In this document: positions 16,470 to 24,878 of the stretch, piece after piece
Layout: the number at the start of each line of letters is the position of its first letter
How positions within the stretch are numbered: position 1 is the stretch's first letter
NCBI GenBank assembly: GCA_017512805.1
Contig: JAFWES010000015.1
Coordinates: forward strand, 1-64,000
Direction of reading: 5' to 3'
DNA length: 64,000 nt
Source: Clostridia bacterium
GTDB lineage: Bacteria > Bacillota > Clostridia > Christensenellales > Aristaeellaceae
Notes under the pieces: generated by a model
Seen by the model: the letters and a program-made list of their open reading frames with translations, nothing else
Told to the model about the DNA's origin: nothing
The model's database searches: none
Made by a program: the position numbers and the translations under genes

Positions 16470-17936
16470 TCAGGGACGCATCGCTTCCATATCGTCGATG
16501 GAATCCTCCAGCAGCATCTGCGCGTTGTCCTGAATGGATTCGCAGTATTCACGGCAGCTCATGGGCGTCACACCGGCATCCTTCTTCTCATAGTAGCTCC
16601 ACACGGAACCAACGCCGGAGATGAAGCCTTCGCTGTACCACAGCGCGTTCCAGGTGGGAACAGTGGGAACGGCGTGGCCGTTCTGGCCCTGCAGCATCCG
16701 CACAAACACCACGCGGCTTTCCGGGAAGTAGGAATCATCGGTCAGGTACTCGCCTTCCGCCATGGAAACGATATTCGGCAGCTGTCCGCCCTTCTTGGCC
16801 AGGAAGCGCTGCACATCTTCGTTGGCGCTCATCTGGTAGGCAAACTTGGCAGCCAGCTCGGGATACTTGGACTGGGCGCTGACGCAGAATCCGACGGAGT
16901 CCACGCGGCCGGCCCACTTATCCTGCCGCTCAGCGATGGACAGATCCTTGTAGCTGTCGCTGATGGGCCACGGAGCCACGTCGAAGTCAAACCAGGCCTT
17001 GTCAGGGTTCACCGCGGCATCGTCCTCGATCGCCTGGAAAGCGGCCACGTCCCATGTTCCGCAGGGGAAGTACGCGCACCGGCCGGCCAGGAACTTCAGA
17101 TATCCGCTGGTCTCATCGGTGGAGGAGCCGGAGCCGCCCACTTCGACGATTTTCATGAAGCCTTCATAGCCTTCGATGAACTTGTCGCTGTTGAACAGGA
17201 CCTCGGTCGCATCCTCGTTCAGATATTCGCCGCCGGCGCCCCAGATGAAGGGCGGCAGGGTGAAGTCTTCCCACAGATGGGTGCCGTAAACCTGCTTGGA
17301 TCCAGCCGTCTCGGGCAGGGTGGGATCCTCGAAGGTCAGGATCTTGCACAGCTCGGCGAACTCGGTGAAGGTGTACACCGGCAGGTTGCCGTCCGCGTCG
17401 ATTTCGGGATAGAAGGGCAGGATGCCGTCGGCGATCGCCTGGCGGATCTCCGCGTCCCGCTTTTTGATGATGGCCTTGTTAACGGTCATGGAAACGGCGG
17501 AGAAATCCTTGGGAAGGCCGTAAATCTTGCCCTCGCCCAGGGTGTTGGTTTCCGCGTCATACTTGTACAGGTTCAGCGCTTCCGGCCAGATGGTGTTCAG
17601 CGTTTCAACATCCAGCAAATCGTCCAGCGGCAGCACGGCGTTGGTCCATACGCGCTTGCGCACGTCCGCCAGTCCCAGATAGAACACGTCAGGCGCGTTG
17701 CCCGCGGTCAGGGACGCTTCCAGTTCCGGCCAGTACTGATCGCCGGATACCCGGAAGTCGACGATGCAGTTGTTTTCTTCTTCAAACTGCTTGATCACTT
17801 CCTCGTACATCGCCTTCTCATGTTCCTGGGCGAACGTGTTCACCACGATGGTGGGCTTCTCTTCCGCCATCGCAACGGCTGCGAACACGGTCAGCAGCAT
17901 GGACACAGTCAGAAGCAGAGACAACAGTTTCTTCAT
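16470..17936 (-). CDS. extracellular sugar-binding protein of the arabinan importer
   Basis: 488 residues from ATG 17936, which has AGGAGG 6 bases upstream; the signal peptide begins there. The signal ends AVAMAEE without a lipobox Cys, so the protein may stay attached by an uncleaved signal or be released, unlike the lipoprotein at 3053. The mature part is an SBP_bac_1-type binding protein (TIVVNTFAQEHEKAMYEEVIKQFEEE, split by the helix start; GNAPDVFYLG). First gene of the operon, under the 12-4-12 operator. Confidence 0.88.
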   Translation of the reverse strand: MKKLLSLLLTVSMLLTVFAAVAMAEEKPTIVVNTFAQEHEKAMYEEVIKQFEEENNCIVDFRVSGDQYWPELEASLTAGNAPDVFYLGLADVRKRVWTNAVLPLDDLLDVETLNTIWPEALNLYKYDAETNTLGEGKIYGLPKDFSAVSMTVNKAIIKKRDAEIRQAIADGILPFYPEIDADGNLPVYTFTEFAELCKILTFEDPTLPETAGSKQVYGTHLWEDFTLPPFIWGAGGEYLNEDATEVLFNSDKFIEGYEGFMKIVEVGGSGSSTDETSGYLKFLAGRCAYFPCGTWDVAAFQAIEDDAAVNPDKAWFDFDVAPWPISDSYKDLSIAERQDKWAGRVDSVGFCVSAQSKYPELAAKFAYQMSANEDVQRFLAKKGGQLPNIVSMAEGEYLTDDSYFPESRVVFVRMLQGQNGHAVPTVPTWNALWYSEGFISGVGSVWSYYEKKDAGVTPMSCREYCESIQDNAQMLLEDSIDDMEAMRP

Positions 17937-18035
17937 GGGAATCCTCCTTTTCATTTTATGAGCATGTCGCTCATTGGTTTCTGTCTGAATCCTCCCCTTG
18001 TTCCGAATCAGTCTCAGACATTTCTCATTCGGATA

Positions 18036-18063
18036 ACATTAACGTTAACAATAACGTTAATGT
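18036..18063. promoter_or_regulatory. LacI-type operator, perfect 12-4-12 inverted repeat
   Basis: ACATTAACGTTA, ACAA, TAACGTTAATGT. Each arm also holds the core TAACGTTA with central CG that LacI-family proteins favour. It sits just downstream of the -10 box, so binding would block initiation of the arabinan operon. Confidence 0.75.
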
Positions 18064-18075
18064 AGCTTCAAACAC

Positions 18076-18104
18076 AGTGTAACATGCCGCTTTCCCCTTG
18101 TCAA
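18076..18104 (-). promoter_or_regulatory. promoter of the arabinan operon
   Basis: TTGACA (18099-18104), 17 bases, TACACT (18076-18081) on the minus strand. A 5' leader of about 130 bases follows before the binding-protein ATG. Confidence 0.75.
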
Positions 18105-18173
18105 TACCTTTTCCCTTTTTTTTTATTTTTTTCCGATCATAACTGAATCCCTTCACAGCGCATCCGTTTTGGC

Positions 18174-18202
18174 TTTATTCCCGTCCTGAAATATGATAGA
18201 AT
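18174..18202 (+). promoter_or_regulatory. probable promoter of the asparaginase gene
   Basis: TTTATT (18174-18179), 17 bases, TAGAAT (18197-18202), about 30 bases before the start codon. Confidence 0.5.
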
Positions 18203-18233
18203 ACCCGTATCAACGGAAGGGATGGGTCTTCGG

Positions 18234-19247
18234 ATGAAGCGTGTGCTGATCATTTACACCGGCGGAACCATTGGAATGGCAAGAACCTCTTCAGGGTATG
18301 CGCCGCAAGGTGACGCATTTCACGCCCTGCTGAACACGCTTCCTGAATTGCAGGATCCCGCCATGCCCTCATGGGATATCGTGGATATGAATCCGCTTCT
18401 TGATTCATCCAATATCACCGTCCATGAGTGGAACACCATTGGACAGATGATTGCGGATCAGTATGATCAGTACGACGGTTTCGTCATTCTCCATGGGACG
18501 GACACAATGGCGTACACCGCTTCCGCCCTTTCCTTTATGCTGCGAAAAAACAGAAAGCCCGTGATTCTGACGGGCTCTCAAATCCCACTTTGTGAAATCC
18601 GGAATGACGCGAGGGACAATCTGGTGACTGCTCTTCTGATCGCCGCGAATGATTCCGTCCACGAAGTGTGTCTGTATTTTGGGGGAAAACTGCTCCGGGG
18701 AAACCGTACGCTGAAGTATTCCGCGGATGATCTGGTTGCTTTCATTTCTCCCAATTATCCCCCGCTGGCGGAAGCGGGGATCCAGATCAGATATAATCAC
18801 AAAATGCTTCTGCCCGCCGTTGAGGGTAGTTTTTCTCTGCAGCTCCTGACGGACGTCCCCATCGGCGTCATCAAAGTCTTCCCCGGCATTCAGTTCGAGT
18901 TATTCCAATCCATCATGACTGAAAAGCTGAAAGGCATTGTGATCGAAACCTTCGGGGCGGGTAATATTCCCGGAAACGCGGACGCGCTTCTTCCCATGAT
19001 CCGGAAAGCCAGTGAAAACGGAACGATTATTATCGTATGTTCTCAGTGTCCGCATGGAACGGTCGTGCTGGGAGCCTATGAAACGTCCTCCGCGCTGAAG
19101 AAAGCCGGCGCGATCAGCGGATATGATATCACGACGGAAGCCGCGGTTGCAAAACTGTATTATCTCTTCAGCCGGGGATTGAGCAGCGATGAAATCCGCA
19201 GCCGCATGTCGCGGAGCATTCGGGGTGAGATGAGTACACAAGGATAA
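18234..19247 (+). CDS. L-asparaginase, cytoplasmic type I
   Basis: 337 residues without a signal peptide, hydrolysing asparagine to aspartate and ammonia. The first catalytic Thr lies in YTGGTIGM near the N-terminus and the second in LHGTDTMAYTAS (about residue 90); VILTGSQ and a late EAAVAKL fit the family. Length matches type I AnsA (about 338). I prefer ATG 18234; the ATG at 18222 directly abuts its GGAAGGG. It is monocistronic and opposes the arabinan operon. Confidence 0.88.
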   Translation: MKRVLIIYTGGTIGMARTSSGYAPQGDAFHALLNTLPELQDPAMPSWDIVDMNPLLDSSNITVHEWNTIGQMIADQYDQYDGFVILHGTDTMAYTASALSFMLRKNRKPVILTGSQIPLCEIRNDARDNLVTALLIAANDSVHEVCLYFGGKLLRGNRTLKYSADDLVAFISPNYPPLAEAGIQIRYNHKMLLPAVEGSFSLQLLTDVPIGVIKVFPGIQFELFQSIMTEKLKGIVIETFGAGNIPGNADALLPMIRKASENGTIIIVCSQCPHGTVVLGAYETSSALKKAGAISGYDITTEAAVAKLYYLFSRGLSSDEIRSRMSRSIRGEMSTQG

Positions 19248-19291
19248 TCCTTTTCACCCTCCCCTGCGCACCGCATCAATAAGCATGTTGG

Positions 19292-19600
19292 TCAGCTATC
19301 CTCCGTATTCCATCTCTCTTCGCTTCTCAGCCATGCACTATATCCAGCCTGTGCCTCCTGGCTCTCCTTTTTCTCTCGCCAGGCTTCAATCTCTGACTTG
19401 ATCGCCAGCATCTCGTCCACGATCATTTCAAGGGAGTGTGGCTTTGCATGGTACAGGTATGATGTCAGCCTATCGATGGCTTTCGGACTTCCAAGCTGTT
19501 TCGCGAGGAGATCCGCGAATTCAGCAGGATAGCCGAGCGCGGAGACGGCTCTTGCAAGCTCATTCCGGGAAAGCGACCATTGCCTTTGATTCGGTGTCAT
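19292..19600 (-). CDS. conserved small hypothetical protein (102 aa)
   Basis: Begins TPNQRQWSLSRNELARAVSALG and continues as a helical protein (LAKQLGSPKAIDRLTSYLYH; MIVDEMLAIKSEIEAWREKK). I recall similar small proteins in accessory regions of gut clostridia, but their role is unknown to me. AGGAG lies 10 bases before the ATG. It is single, between the asparaginase and a GNAT gene. Confidence 0.6.
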   Translation of the reverse strand: MTPNQRQWSLSRNELARAVSALGYPAEFADLLAKQLGSPKAIDRLTSYLYHAKPHSLEMIVDEMLAIKSEIEAWREKKESQEAQAGYSAWLRSEERWNTEDS

Positions 19601-19661
19601 TTCGTGTATTCTCCTATTGGGGGCCTCTTAAGGGAGACCGTTGGAGTTTGCCTCCACGTAT

Positions 19662-20165
19662 TCAGTATTTCGTTTTTTCAAAAGCCAGACGGGGGTAGTC
19701 ATCTTCTTCCACATAGATTGTGCCGCAATGTACAAAGCCCAGCTTCCTGACAAGGTTCTGCATGACGATATTGTCGCCGTGGGTATCGATTCTCAGGTGT
19801 CCGCACTGCTCGAACGCCCAGTTGATACAGAAGGCGCCGATGCCCTTTTCTGATCCGTCGCCGGCGATTCTGTGCACGACACCGTAGGAACTGTCGTCAA
19901 GCCAAGACCCGTCTGTAATATCTCTGTACGTAGGCTCAATATCTGTTCCGTGGATAAAGAAAAATGTCCCGATGACCTTTCCTTCGTCATTTAAACAGAC
20001 ATAGCTGTTTTCATCCCGGATATCCTTGTGGATCAGTTCTTCCGGCGGCCAGTTCGTAGGGCCCCATTGATTGGGATTTCCATGCTCTGCCATATACGTT
20101 CTCGCATAGCTGTAAATCTCCATCATCCGGTCAAAATCCTGTTCCGTAGAATGTCTGATCTTCAT
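19662..20165 (-). CDS. GNAT-family N-acetyltransferase (167 aa)
   Basis: The N-terminus IRHSTEQDFDRMMEIYSYAR is typical of a subfamily common in Firmicutes. The acetyl-CoA site is degenerate (IAGDGSEKGIGAFCINWAFEQ, split) followed by LRIDTHGDNIVMQNLVRKLGF. Substrate unknown. It lies in a series of unrelated single genes and its own promoter is not obvious. Confidence 0.82.
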   Translation of the reverse strand: MKIRHSTEQDFDRMMEIYSYARTYMAEHGNPNQWGPTNWPPEELIHKDIRDENSYVCLNDEGKVIGTFFFIHGTDIEPTYRDITDGSWLDDSSYGVVHRIAGDGSEKGIGAFCINWAFEQCGHLRIDTHGDNIVMQNLVRKLGFVHCGTIYVEEDDYPRLAFEKTKY

Positions 20166-20197
20166 CTTGATCTTCCCTGCGTTTTGGTACAGCGCCT

Positions 20198-20824
20198 TTA
20201 CTGCGACACGTCAAAGTCCTGATGGATCTTCACCATTTCCATGTTCTCATTGATCGTAACCGTCGTCGCGTAGTAATCGAATCCGATACTGTTCTCTTCC
20301 TTTTCCGCCTGCGCTTTCAGAATCGCATCCAGGCCCCTGGCAATTACAGGTTTTGCATCCAGATCTGGATCAGAGTTGTCTTCATAAACGATGTCCTCAG
20401 CCACCGGCAGGTGCAGAACAGTCACCACGTTCATAAAGATCCGGTCGTCGAATGTACTCCGGCAGATCAGATCATCATCGTTATCATAGGCTTTCTCGAA
20501 GTAGATTTCCTCTCCGACGTCGCAGAGAAAAATCCTCGTTCCATCCACGTCCTGTTCTCCGGTAATCGTGTACAGATATCCTCCGGCGACCACCATATCT
20601 CCCACCGCCAGCTTCTCCACATCATCGTCATCATACCGGTCATTGTCATAAACGGTCACGGTGAAGGTCTTGTCATCTGCATTGTAGTTTCCGACAGAGG
20701 CGTGGATGGTCTTTCCCGCGAAATGCTCAAGGTCTGAACCGTCAGGCTCCACGATTTTCGCGAAGGCCAGGGAAACTGTGAGCGTCATCATGATTGCCAG
20801 TACTGCAGCAATGATCTTTTTCAT
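20198..20824 (-). CDS. secreted protein of unknown function (208 aa)
   Basis: Signal peptide MKKIIAAVLAIMMTLTVSLAFA with no lipobox, then an acidic, beta-rich mature part (FTVTVYDNDRYDDDDVEKLA, GYLYTITGEQDVDGTRIFL). Start ATG 20824 is set by the signal peptide; a longer frame to 20890 adds a non-signal leader. Family not recognised; the Asp-rich strand may bind calcium (guess). Confidence 0.7.
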   Translation of the reverse strand: MKKIIAAVLAIMMTLTVSLAFAKIVEPDGSDLEHFAGKTIHASVGNYNADDKTFTVTVYDNDRYDDDDVEKLAVGDMVVAGGYLYTITGEQDVDGTRIFLCDVGEEIYFEKAYDNDDDLICRSTFDDRIFMNVVTVLHLPVAEDIVYEDNSDPDLDAKPVIARGLDAILKAQAEKEENSIGFDYYATTVTINENMEMVKIHQDFDVSQ

Positions 20825-20925
20825 AGGTTGATTTCCTTCCTTTCCTGTGTTTATCGGTCCCATCATAATATACGTTTCAAGGAAATGCAATGGCAGTTAT
20901 TCTATCTTCCTCCATGCTGTACCCC

Positions 20926-21603
20926 TCATCCGAGCCATTCCCTGTTGAAGAAGTCTATCAGCAGGTTCCCCATGATTTCACTGTTTACAATATAACTTCC
21001 GTGATCTTCGCCCTCCAGGATGATCATGGTGGAATTCGGGATCAGATCCGCGATTTTCTCTGTCTCGGATTGAAGAATCAAATCGTTCTCGCCAGCCGTT
21101 ACAAGAACAGGGACTGTTATCTTCTTCAGCGCTTCCGGATCAATATGAGGTTCAGTCAGCATCAGCGTAATCAATGGATCGTTTTTCTCGTTGTTGATGG
21201 CCGTATACTCCTCCACAAAGGAGGGAACCAACCCGTCCGGCGATAGATTCGTTCCGCTGATGGCCAGGGTCCCCACGCAATCCGGATGGTTTATCATCAG
21301 CGTAAGTCCGATGATGCCTCCGTCACTGAATCCGTAAAAAGCCGGTTTCACAAGCTTCATCGCGCGGATAAACTGATACATATCCTCCGCCATATCGGAA
21401 TAATGGTATTCCGGCAGAGGCGCATTCGCCCCGTGTCCCCTGGAATCAGGCGCATAGACCTGATATCCCGCCTTCACCAACTGAGCGATTTCAATATCAA
21501 ATATATGATGATCCTCACCATTTCCATGCACCAATACCACCGGACGTCCTTCTCCCATTACTTCGTAGTGCAGGATAACGCCGTTCACAAACACAGATTT
21601 CAT
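20926..21603 (-). CDS. alpha/beta-fold hydrolase
   Basis: 225 residues. VVLVHGNGEDHH forms the oxyanion region (22-33), the nucleophile elbow is GFSDGG (94-99), the acid is in TAGENDLIL, and the His is in EGEDHGSY (about 208). The fold covers esterases, lipases and thioesterases; substrate unknown. Confidence 0.85.
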   Translation of the reverse strand: MKSVFVNGVILHYEVMGEGRPVVLVHGNGEDHHIFDIEIAQLVKAGYQVYAPDSRGHGANAPLPEYHYSDMAEDMYQFIRAMKLVKPAFYGFSDGGIIGLTLMINHPDCVGTLAISGTNLSPDGLVPSFVEEYTAINNEKNDPLITLMLTEPHIDPEALKKITVPVLVTAGENDLILQSETEKIADLIPNSTMIILEGEDHGSYIVNSEIMGNLLIDFFNREWLG

Positions 21604-21630
21604 GTTTTGTCCTTCGCTCCATATACATCG

Positions 21631-21797
21631 TTATTCATCATGCTTCCTTCTGCTCATTGTCAGCTGCCCTTTTGCAATGATGGGTTTCTTTCCGCGGAAA
21701 GGTAAATTCGGCCGCTCCGGGGTCCCAGCTGCTTGACAAGTTCCTGAATATCCGAATGCTTCATCATCTTCAATACCATCCACTCCGTTCCCGTCGG
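21631..21797 (-). pseudogene. 3' fragment related to the gene at 31585-31860
   Basis: After mscS, the frame ending at 21631 reads FRGKKPIIAKGQLTMSRRK, matching the end of the intact protein at 31585 (FRRKKTIIVKGQLTKNRRKT). At DNA level 38 of 44 bases agree (21657-21700 with 31607-31650). The upstream part holds a 35-base repeat shared with 24733-24767. No start or ribosome site; a decayed copy. Confidence 0.55.
21748..21782. repeat. 35-base repeat, copy 1
   Basis: Differs from 24733-24767 at 3 of 35 positions. In copy 2 it spans the start of the phosphoesterase gene and the end of the preceding frame. Confidence 0.5.
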
Positions 21798-21804
21798 CTG
21801 TTTT

Positions 21805-22635
21805 TCAGCTGACGTGATGCACGTTGATATGCGGATAGGTCATCTCCACCCTGTTTTCCGCGAATGTCGTATACAGCAGTTCGGTCAGGTTGTTTTTCAC
21901 GCTCAGAAAGTTTTCCGAAGCGGTCCATACACGGATCACGTAATGGATCGATGAATCGCCGTAGCTGTCCAGGAAAACCATCGGCGCCGGATCCTCCAGA
22001 ATTCCCTCCGTCCGTGAAACAGCCTCCCCGATCGCTTTCCTGACCTGCTCCGGCGTCTGGTTATAGGATGCGGATATGCTGATATCCACCCTTCTCCGGC
22101 CGGTCTGGGTGATATTGATCACCCGCCCTCCGGAGATGCTGCTGTTGGGAATGTAGGCCAGCCTCCCGTCAAAGGTGTCCAGCACGGTATGCATCATCCG
22201 GATTTCCCGGACGCTCCCCGTCAGCCCGTCATGCTCGATCACATCCCCCACGTCGAAGGGGCGGCTTCCCAGCACGATCAGGCCGCTGGCCAGATTTCCC
22301 AACACCCCCTGAAGCGCCAGGGAAATCGCCAGGCCCGCCAGGCTGAGCAGCGCGATAAAGGAGGTAACCGGGATGCCGATCGCGTTGAGAGCCGCCAGGA
22401 TGACCACAAGATTCAGCAGGATGCGCAGCAGCGTCACCAGTATCGAATGCACCGTCGCCGGCACATTCGATTTTTTCAGCATGCCCCGCAGAAAATGCAG
22501 CAGTAGCCTCACCGCGGCCAGCCCGAGCAGCAGAATCGCGGCGGCCTTCAGTCCCGTCATCCAGTCCACCGATTTCAGGATATTCGTATAGTCCTCGATG
22601 GTTTCCGCGCTGGGAACGCTTGTCAGTGCTTCCAT
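21805..22635 (-). CDS. small-conductance mechanosensitive channel (MscS family)
   Basis: 276 residues. Three hydrophobic segments (about 28-45, 62-85, 90-115) are followed by the pore and gate region LALQGVLGNLASGLIVLGSRPFDVGD (split around the Gly-rich bend) and the cytoplasmic beta and alpha/beta domains. It releases solutes when membrane tension rises. Length matches E. coli MscS (286). Single gene. Confidence 0.92.
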   Translation of the reverse strand: MEALTSVPSAETIEDYTNILKSVDWMTGLKAAAILLLGLAAVRLLLHFLRGMLKKSNVPATVHSILVTLLRILLNLVVILAALNAIGIPVTSFIALLSLAGLAISLALQGVLGNLASGLIVLGSRPFDVGDVIEHDGLTGSVREIRMMHTVLDTFDGRLAYIPNSSISGGRVINITQTGRRRVDISISASYNQTPEQVRKAIGEAVSRTEGILEDPAPMVFLDSYGDSSIHYVIRVWTASENFLSVKNNLTELLYTTFAENRVEMTYPHINVHHVS

Positions 22636-22744
22636 CTGTTTTCCTCCATTTTATCAGGGTCTGATGCCGTTCTTCCAGGTGCTCCTTCTCCCTGCGCGGC
22701 CATTCACAGCCCGTTCATTCGATCCTGCCGCCGCATTTCCCCGC

Positions 22745-23605
22745 TCACACATTCTCCGGATTGCTTTTTGCCGTTGGGATCGCAAAATCAGGATGTTCAC
22801 CCAGCCATGTGGTCTGCGGCATACATGAAAGCATGGAAACATCCTCTTCGCTCATCTCAAAGTCAAGGGCTTCCAGATTTGCCCTGATATGGGTTTCGCT
22901 GCTTGCTTTGGGAATCGGAAGGATTCCCTTCTGCAGGAGGAAGCGGAGATTAATCAGTTGTGCGCTTCTGCCGTACTTTTCGGCAAGCTTCATGATCACA
23001 GCGTTCCCCGCTGCCGCTTGTTTCTCTCCCCTTCCAAACGGACTCCAGGCCATCGGAAGAATATCGTTTTCTTTACAGTATCTGACCGCCGCTTCCTGCG
23101 AATAACCCGGATGGATCTCCAACTGATCCACCACCGGCCGAATGCTGCAATTCTCCAGAATGTTCTTCAGATGATGCGGCAGGAAGTTGGATAAACCCAG
23201 CCTGCGTACTTTCCCTTCCTCCACCAGTTTCTCCATCGCCTGATAAGTGCGAATATCCTTCTCCCGCCACTTTTCGTCCATTTCGCCTGTTTCCCTGGGC
23301 CAGTGGATCATGTATATATCCACATAGTCCATTCCCAATCGGCGCAGGCTCCGATCCAGTGCGCTTTTCGGATCGTCCATCTCATCGATCCAGAGCTTTG
23401 TTTCAATGGTGAAGGACTCCCTGGAGATTCCGCTCTCCCGGATGGCTGTTCCCAGCATCCGTTCCGTTTCATACAGAGAAGCCGTATCGAAGAAACGGTA
23501 TCCCGCGTCGATCGCCTGCCGGATTGGCGTTGTGGCTTTCACCTGATATGTACCAAAGCCAATCATGGGAATTCCTGTTCCGTCATTCAGGACATAGTGA
23601 TCCAT
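22745..23605 (-). CDS. aldo/keto reductase
   Basis: 286 residues, a classical NADPH-dependent barrel of the 2,5-diketo-gluconate reductase type: GFGTYQV, DTASLYETE with the catalytic Tyr, YVDIYMIHWP with the catalytic His, VDQLEIHPGYSQ and IPKASSETHIRAN, where NADPH binds. No iron-sulfur extension, unlike the paralogue at 9747. Substrate unknown. Confidence 0.88.
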   Translation of the reverse strand: MDHYVLNDGTGIPMIGFGTYQVKATTPIRQAIDAGYRFFDTASLYETERMLGTAIRESGISRESFTIETKLWIDEMDDPKSALDRSLRRLGMDYVDIYMIHWPRETGEMDEKWREKDIRTYQAMEKLVEEGKVRRLGLSNFLPHHLKNILENCSIRPVVDQLEIHPGYSQEAAVRYCKENDILPMAWSPFGRGEKQAAAGNAVIMKLAEKYGRSAQLINLRFLLQKGILPIPKASSETHIRANLEALDFEMSEEDVSMLSCMPQTTWLGEHPDFAIPTAKSNPENV

Positions 23606-23631
23606 TCCTCATCCTCTTTTCTTTGTCTGCG

Positions 23632-24201
23632 TCATCTGTTCAACAGCCATTTGATCAGATAGCTCCCCGTTCCGTTCCCCACAGCCGCCAGCGGAATAAC
23701 CCACCAGGCAATTCCCTGAGCGAGCCCGGCATATCCGGCCAACGCGATGGAATGTCCGTATCCGGAAAGAATAAACAGGACAACCCCATAGATGACAAAG
23801 GGAAGACGGGAGCCTTCCTTCGGAGGTGTGGTCGCCAGGTACATGCAGATACCGCACATCACTCCCTGCCATAACACTTTGACGGGATCCGCGTATGCCC
23901 GGACAACCGTTTCCGCCGTATCCCGGATCTCGGGCAGGAAGAAGGATGCCAGCACCCCGCAGATCCCCGCCCCAACCACATTCAGCGCAAGCATGATCAT
24001 CTTCTGGAGCCAGTCATAGTCGCCGCGCGTCACTCTGCCGGTGAAAAGCTCAGCATCGAAATTCACCACAAACCACAGTCCGGCGCTGAACAGGACGGCT
24101 CCGGCGATTCCGCCGCCAGCCTTCAGGTTGACAATACACCCCATGCAGATCAGAACGCCCGCCGCGGCGGATTTTTTCAGGCTTGTTTTCATATCCTTCA
24201 T
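23632..24201 (-). CDS. formate/nitrite transporter family channel, short form
   Basis: 189 residues with about six membrane segments, shorter than FocA/NirC (about 270). The FNT pattern is visible in AGAVLFSAGLWFVVNFDAELFTG, split at the Leu-Phe-Thr-Gly omega loop, and in GYGHSIALAGYAGLAQG near the end. It probably conducts small monovalent anions across the membrane. A fragment of a second copy lies at 26542-26658. Confidence 0.82.
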   Translation of the reverse strand: MKDMKTSLKKSAAAGVLICMGCIVNLKAGGGIAGAVLFSAGLWFVVNFDAELFTGRVTRGDYDWLQKMIMLALNVVGAGICGVLASFFLPEIRDTAETVVRAYADPVKVLWQGVMCGICMYLATTPPKEGSRLPFVIYGVVLFILSGYGHSIALAGYAGLAQGIAWWVIPLAAVGNGTGSYLIKWLLNR

Positions 24202-24254
24202 CTTCCCTTTTCTCCCATACCTGTTCCTTTTATGTCATGGCTTTCACATCGGAA

Positions 24255-24764
24255 TTATGGCAGAATAATCTTCCTGACACTCAGGATTCTTCCGGCCTGC
24301 AGGCGCAGCTTCGCCATGGTTGTTTCGCCGCCCCATCTGGCCAGCCCGCAGCTTCCCGGATTCAGCCAGAGTCTGCCGTCGATCCATTCCTCGCTATACC
24401 GGTGTGTATGCCCGCAGATCACCGCCTGCACGCCCTCCAGGCTGCGGGGCACATCCCTGCGGTCATGAGTCATCAGGAAGGATACGCCCGCGATTTCAAA
24501 ACGCAGCAGCCCCGCCAGATCCCGCAGGCCTTCCTGCCACAGATCATTGTTTCCACGCACCGCGTAGATGGATCCATACTGACTCAGTTCATCCAGATCC
24601 ATATCCCGAATGATGTCGCCCGCGTGAAGGATATAGGGACAGTCCTGCACCTCCGCAGCAACTTCACGGCGCAGCACCCCATGGGTATCCGACAGCACAG
24701 CCACCTGCACCGCTGAAGTGTCCGCGGGAATCATATCAGAATGCTTCATCTTCTTCAAAACCAT
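24255..24764 (-). CDS. YfcE/MJ0936-type metallophosphoesterase
   Basis: 169 residues. The dinuclear metal site is complete: SDTHG (24-28), HAGDI (47-51), GNND (70-73), THD and GHTHRYSEE, then NPGS. Such enzymes cleave phosphodiesters in vitro; the natural substrate is unknown. Family members usually start near VAVLSDTHG, so the first 20 residues are extra; their coding DNA includes a 35-base repeat seen also at 21748, so the true start may be later or the 5' end may have been replaced. Confidence 0.85.
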   Translation of the reverse strand: MVLKKMKHSDMIPADTSAVQVAVLSDTHGVLRREVAAEVQDCPYILHAGDIIRDMDLDELSQYGSIYAVRGNNDLWQEGLRDLAGLLRFEIAGVSFLMTHDRRDVPRSLEGVQAVICGHTHRYSEEWIDGRLWLNPGSCGLARWGGETTMAKLRLQAGRILSVRKIILP

Positions 24765-24767
24765 CCA
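24733..24767. repeat. 35-base repeat, copy 2
   Basis: Matches 21748-21782 at 32 of 35 positions and covers the annotated start of the phosphoesterase gene. Confidence 0.5.
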
Positions 24768-24878
24768 GTATCAGCTTCCTGGAAATGACTTTTGTCCGGT
24801 CTCCCCTGTACAGAGTCGCCCTGGGGCTGGTTTTTCTGAACAGACAGTCGCTCATGGACAGCGCGCATGATCCGCTTC

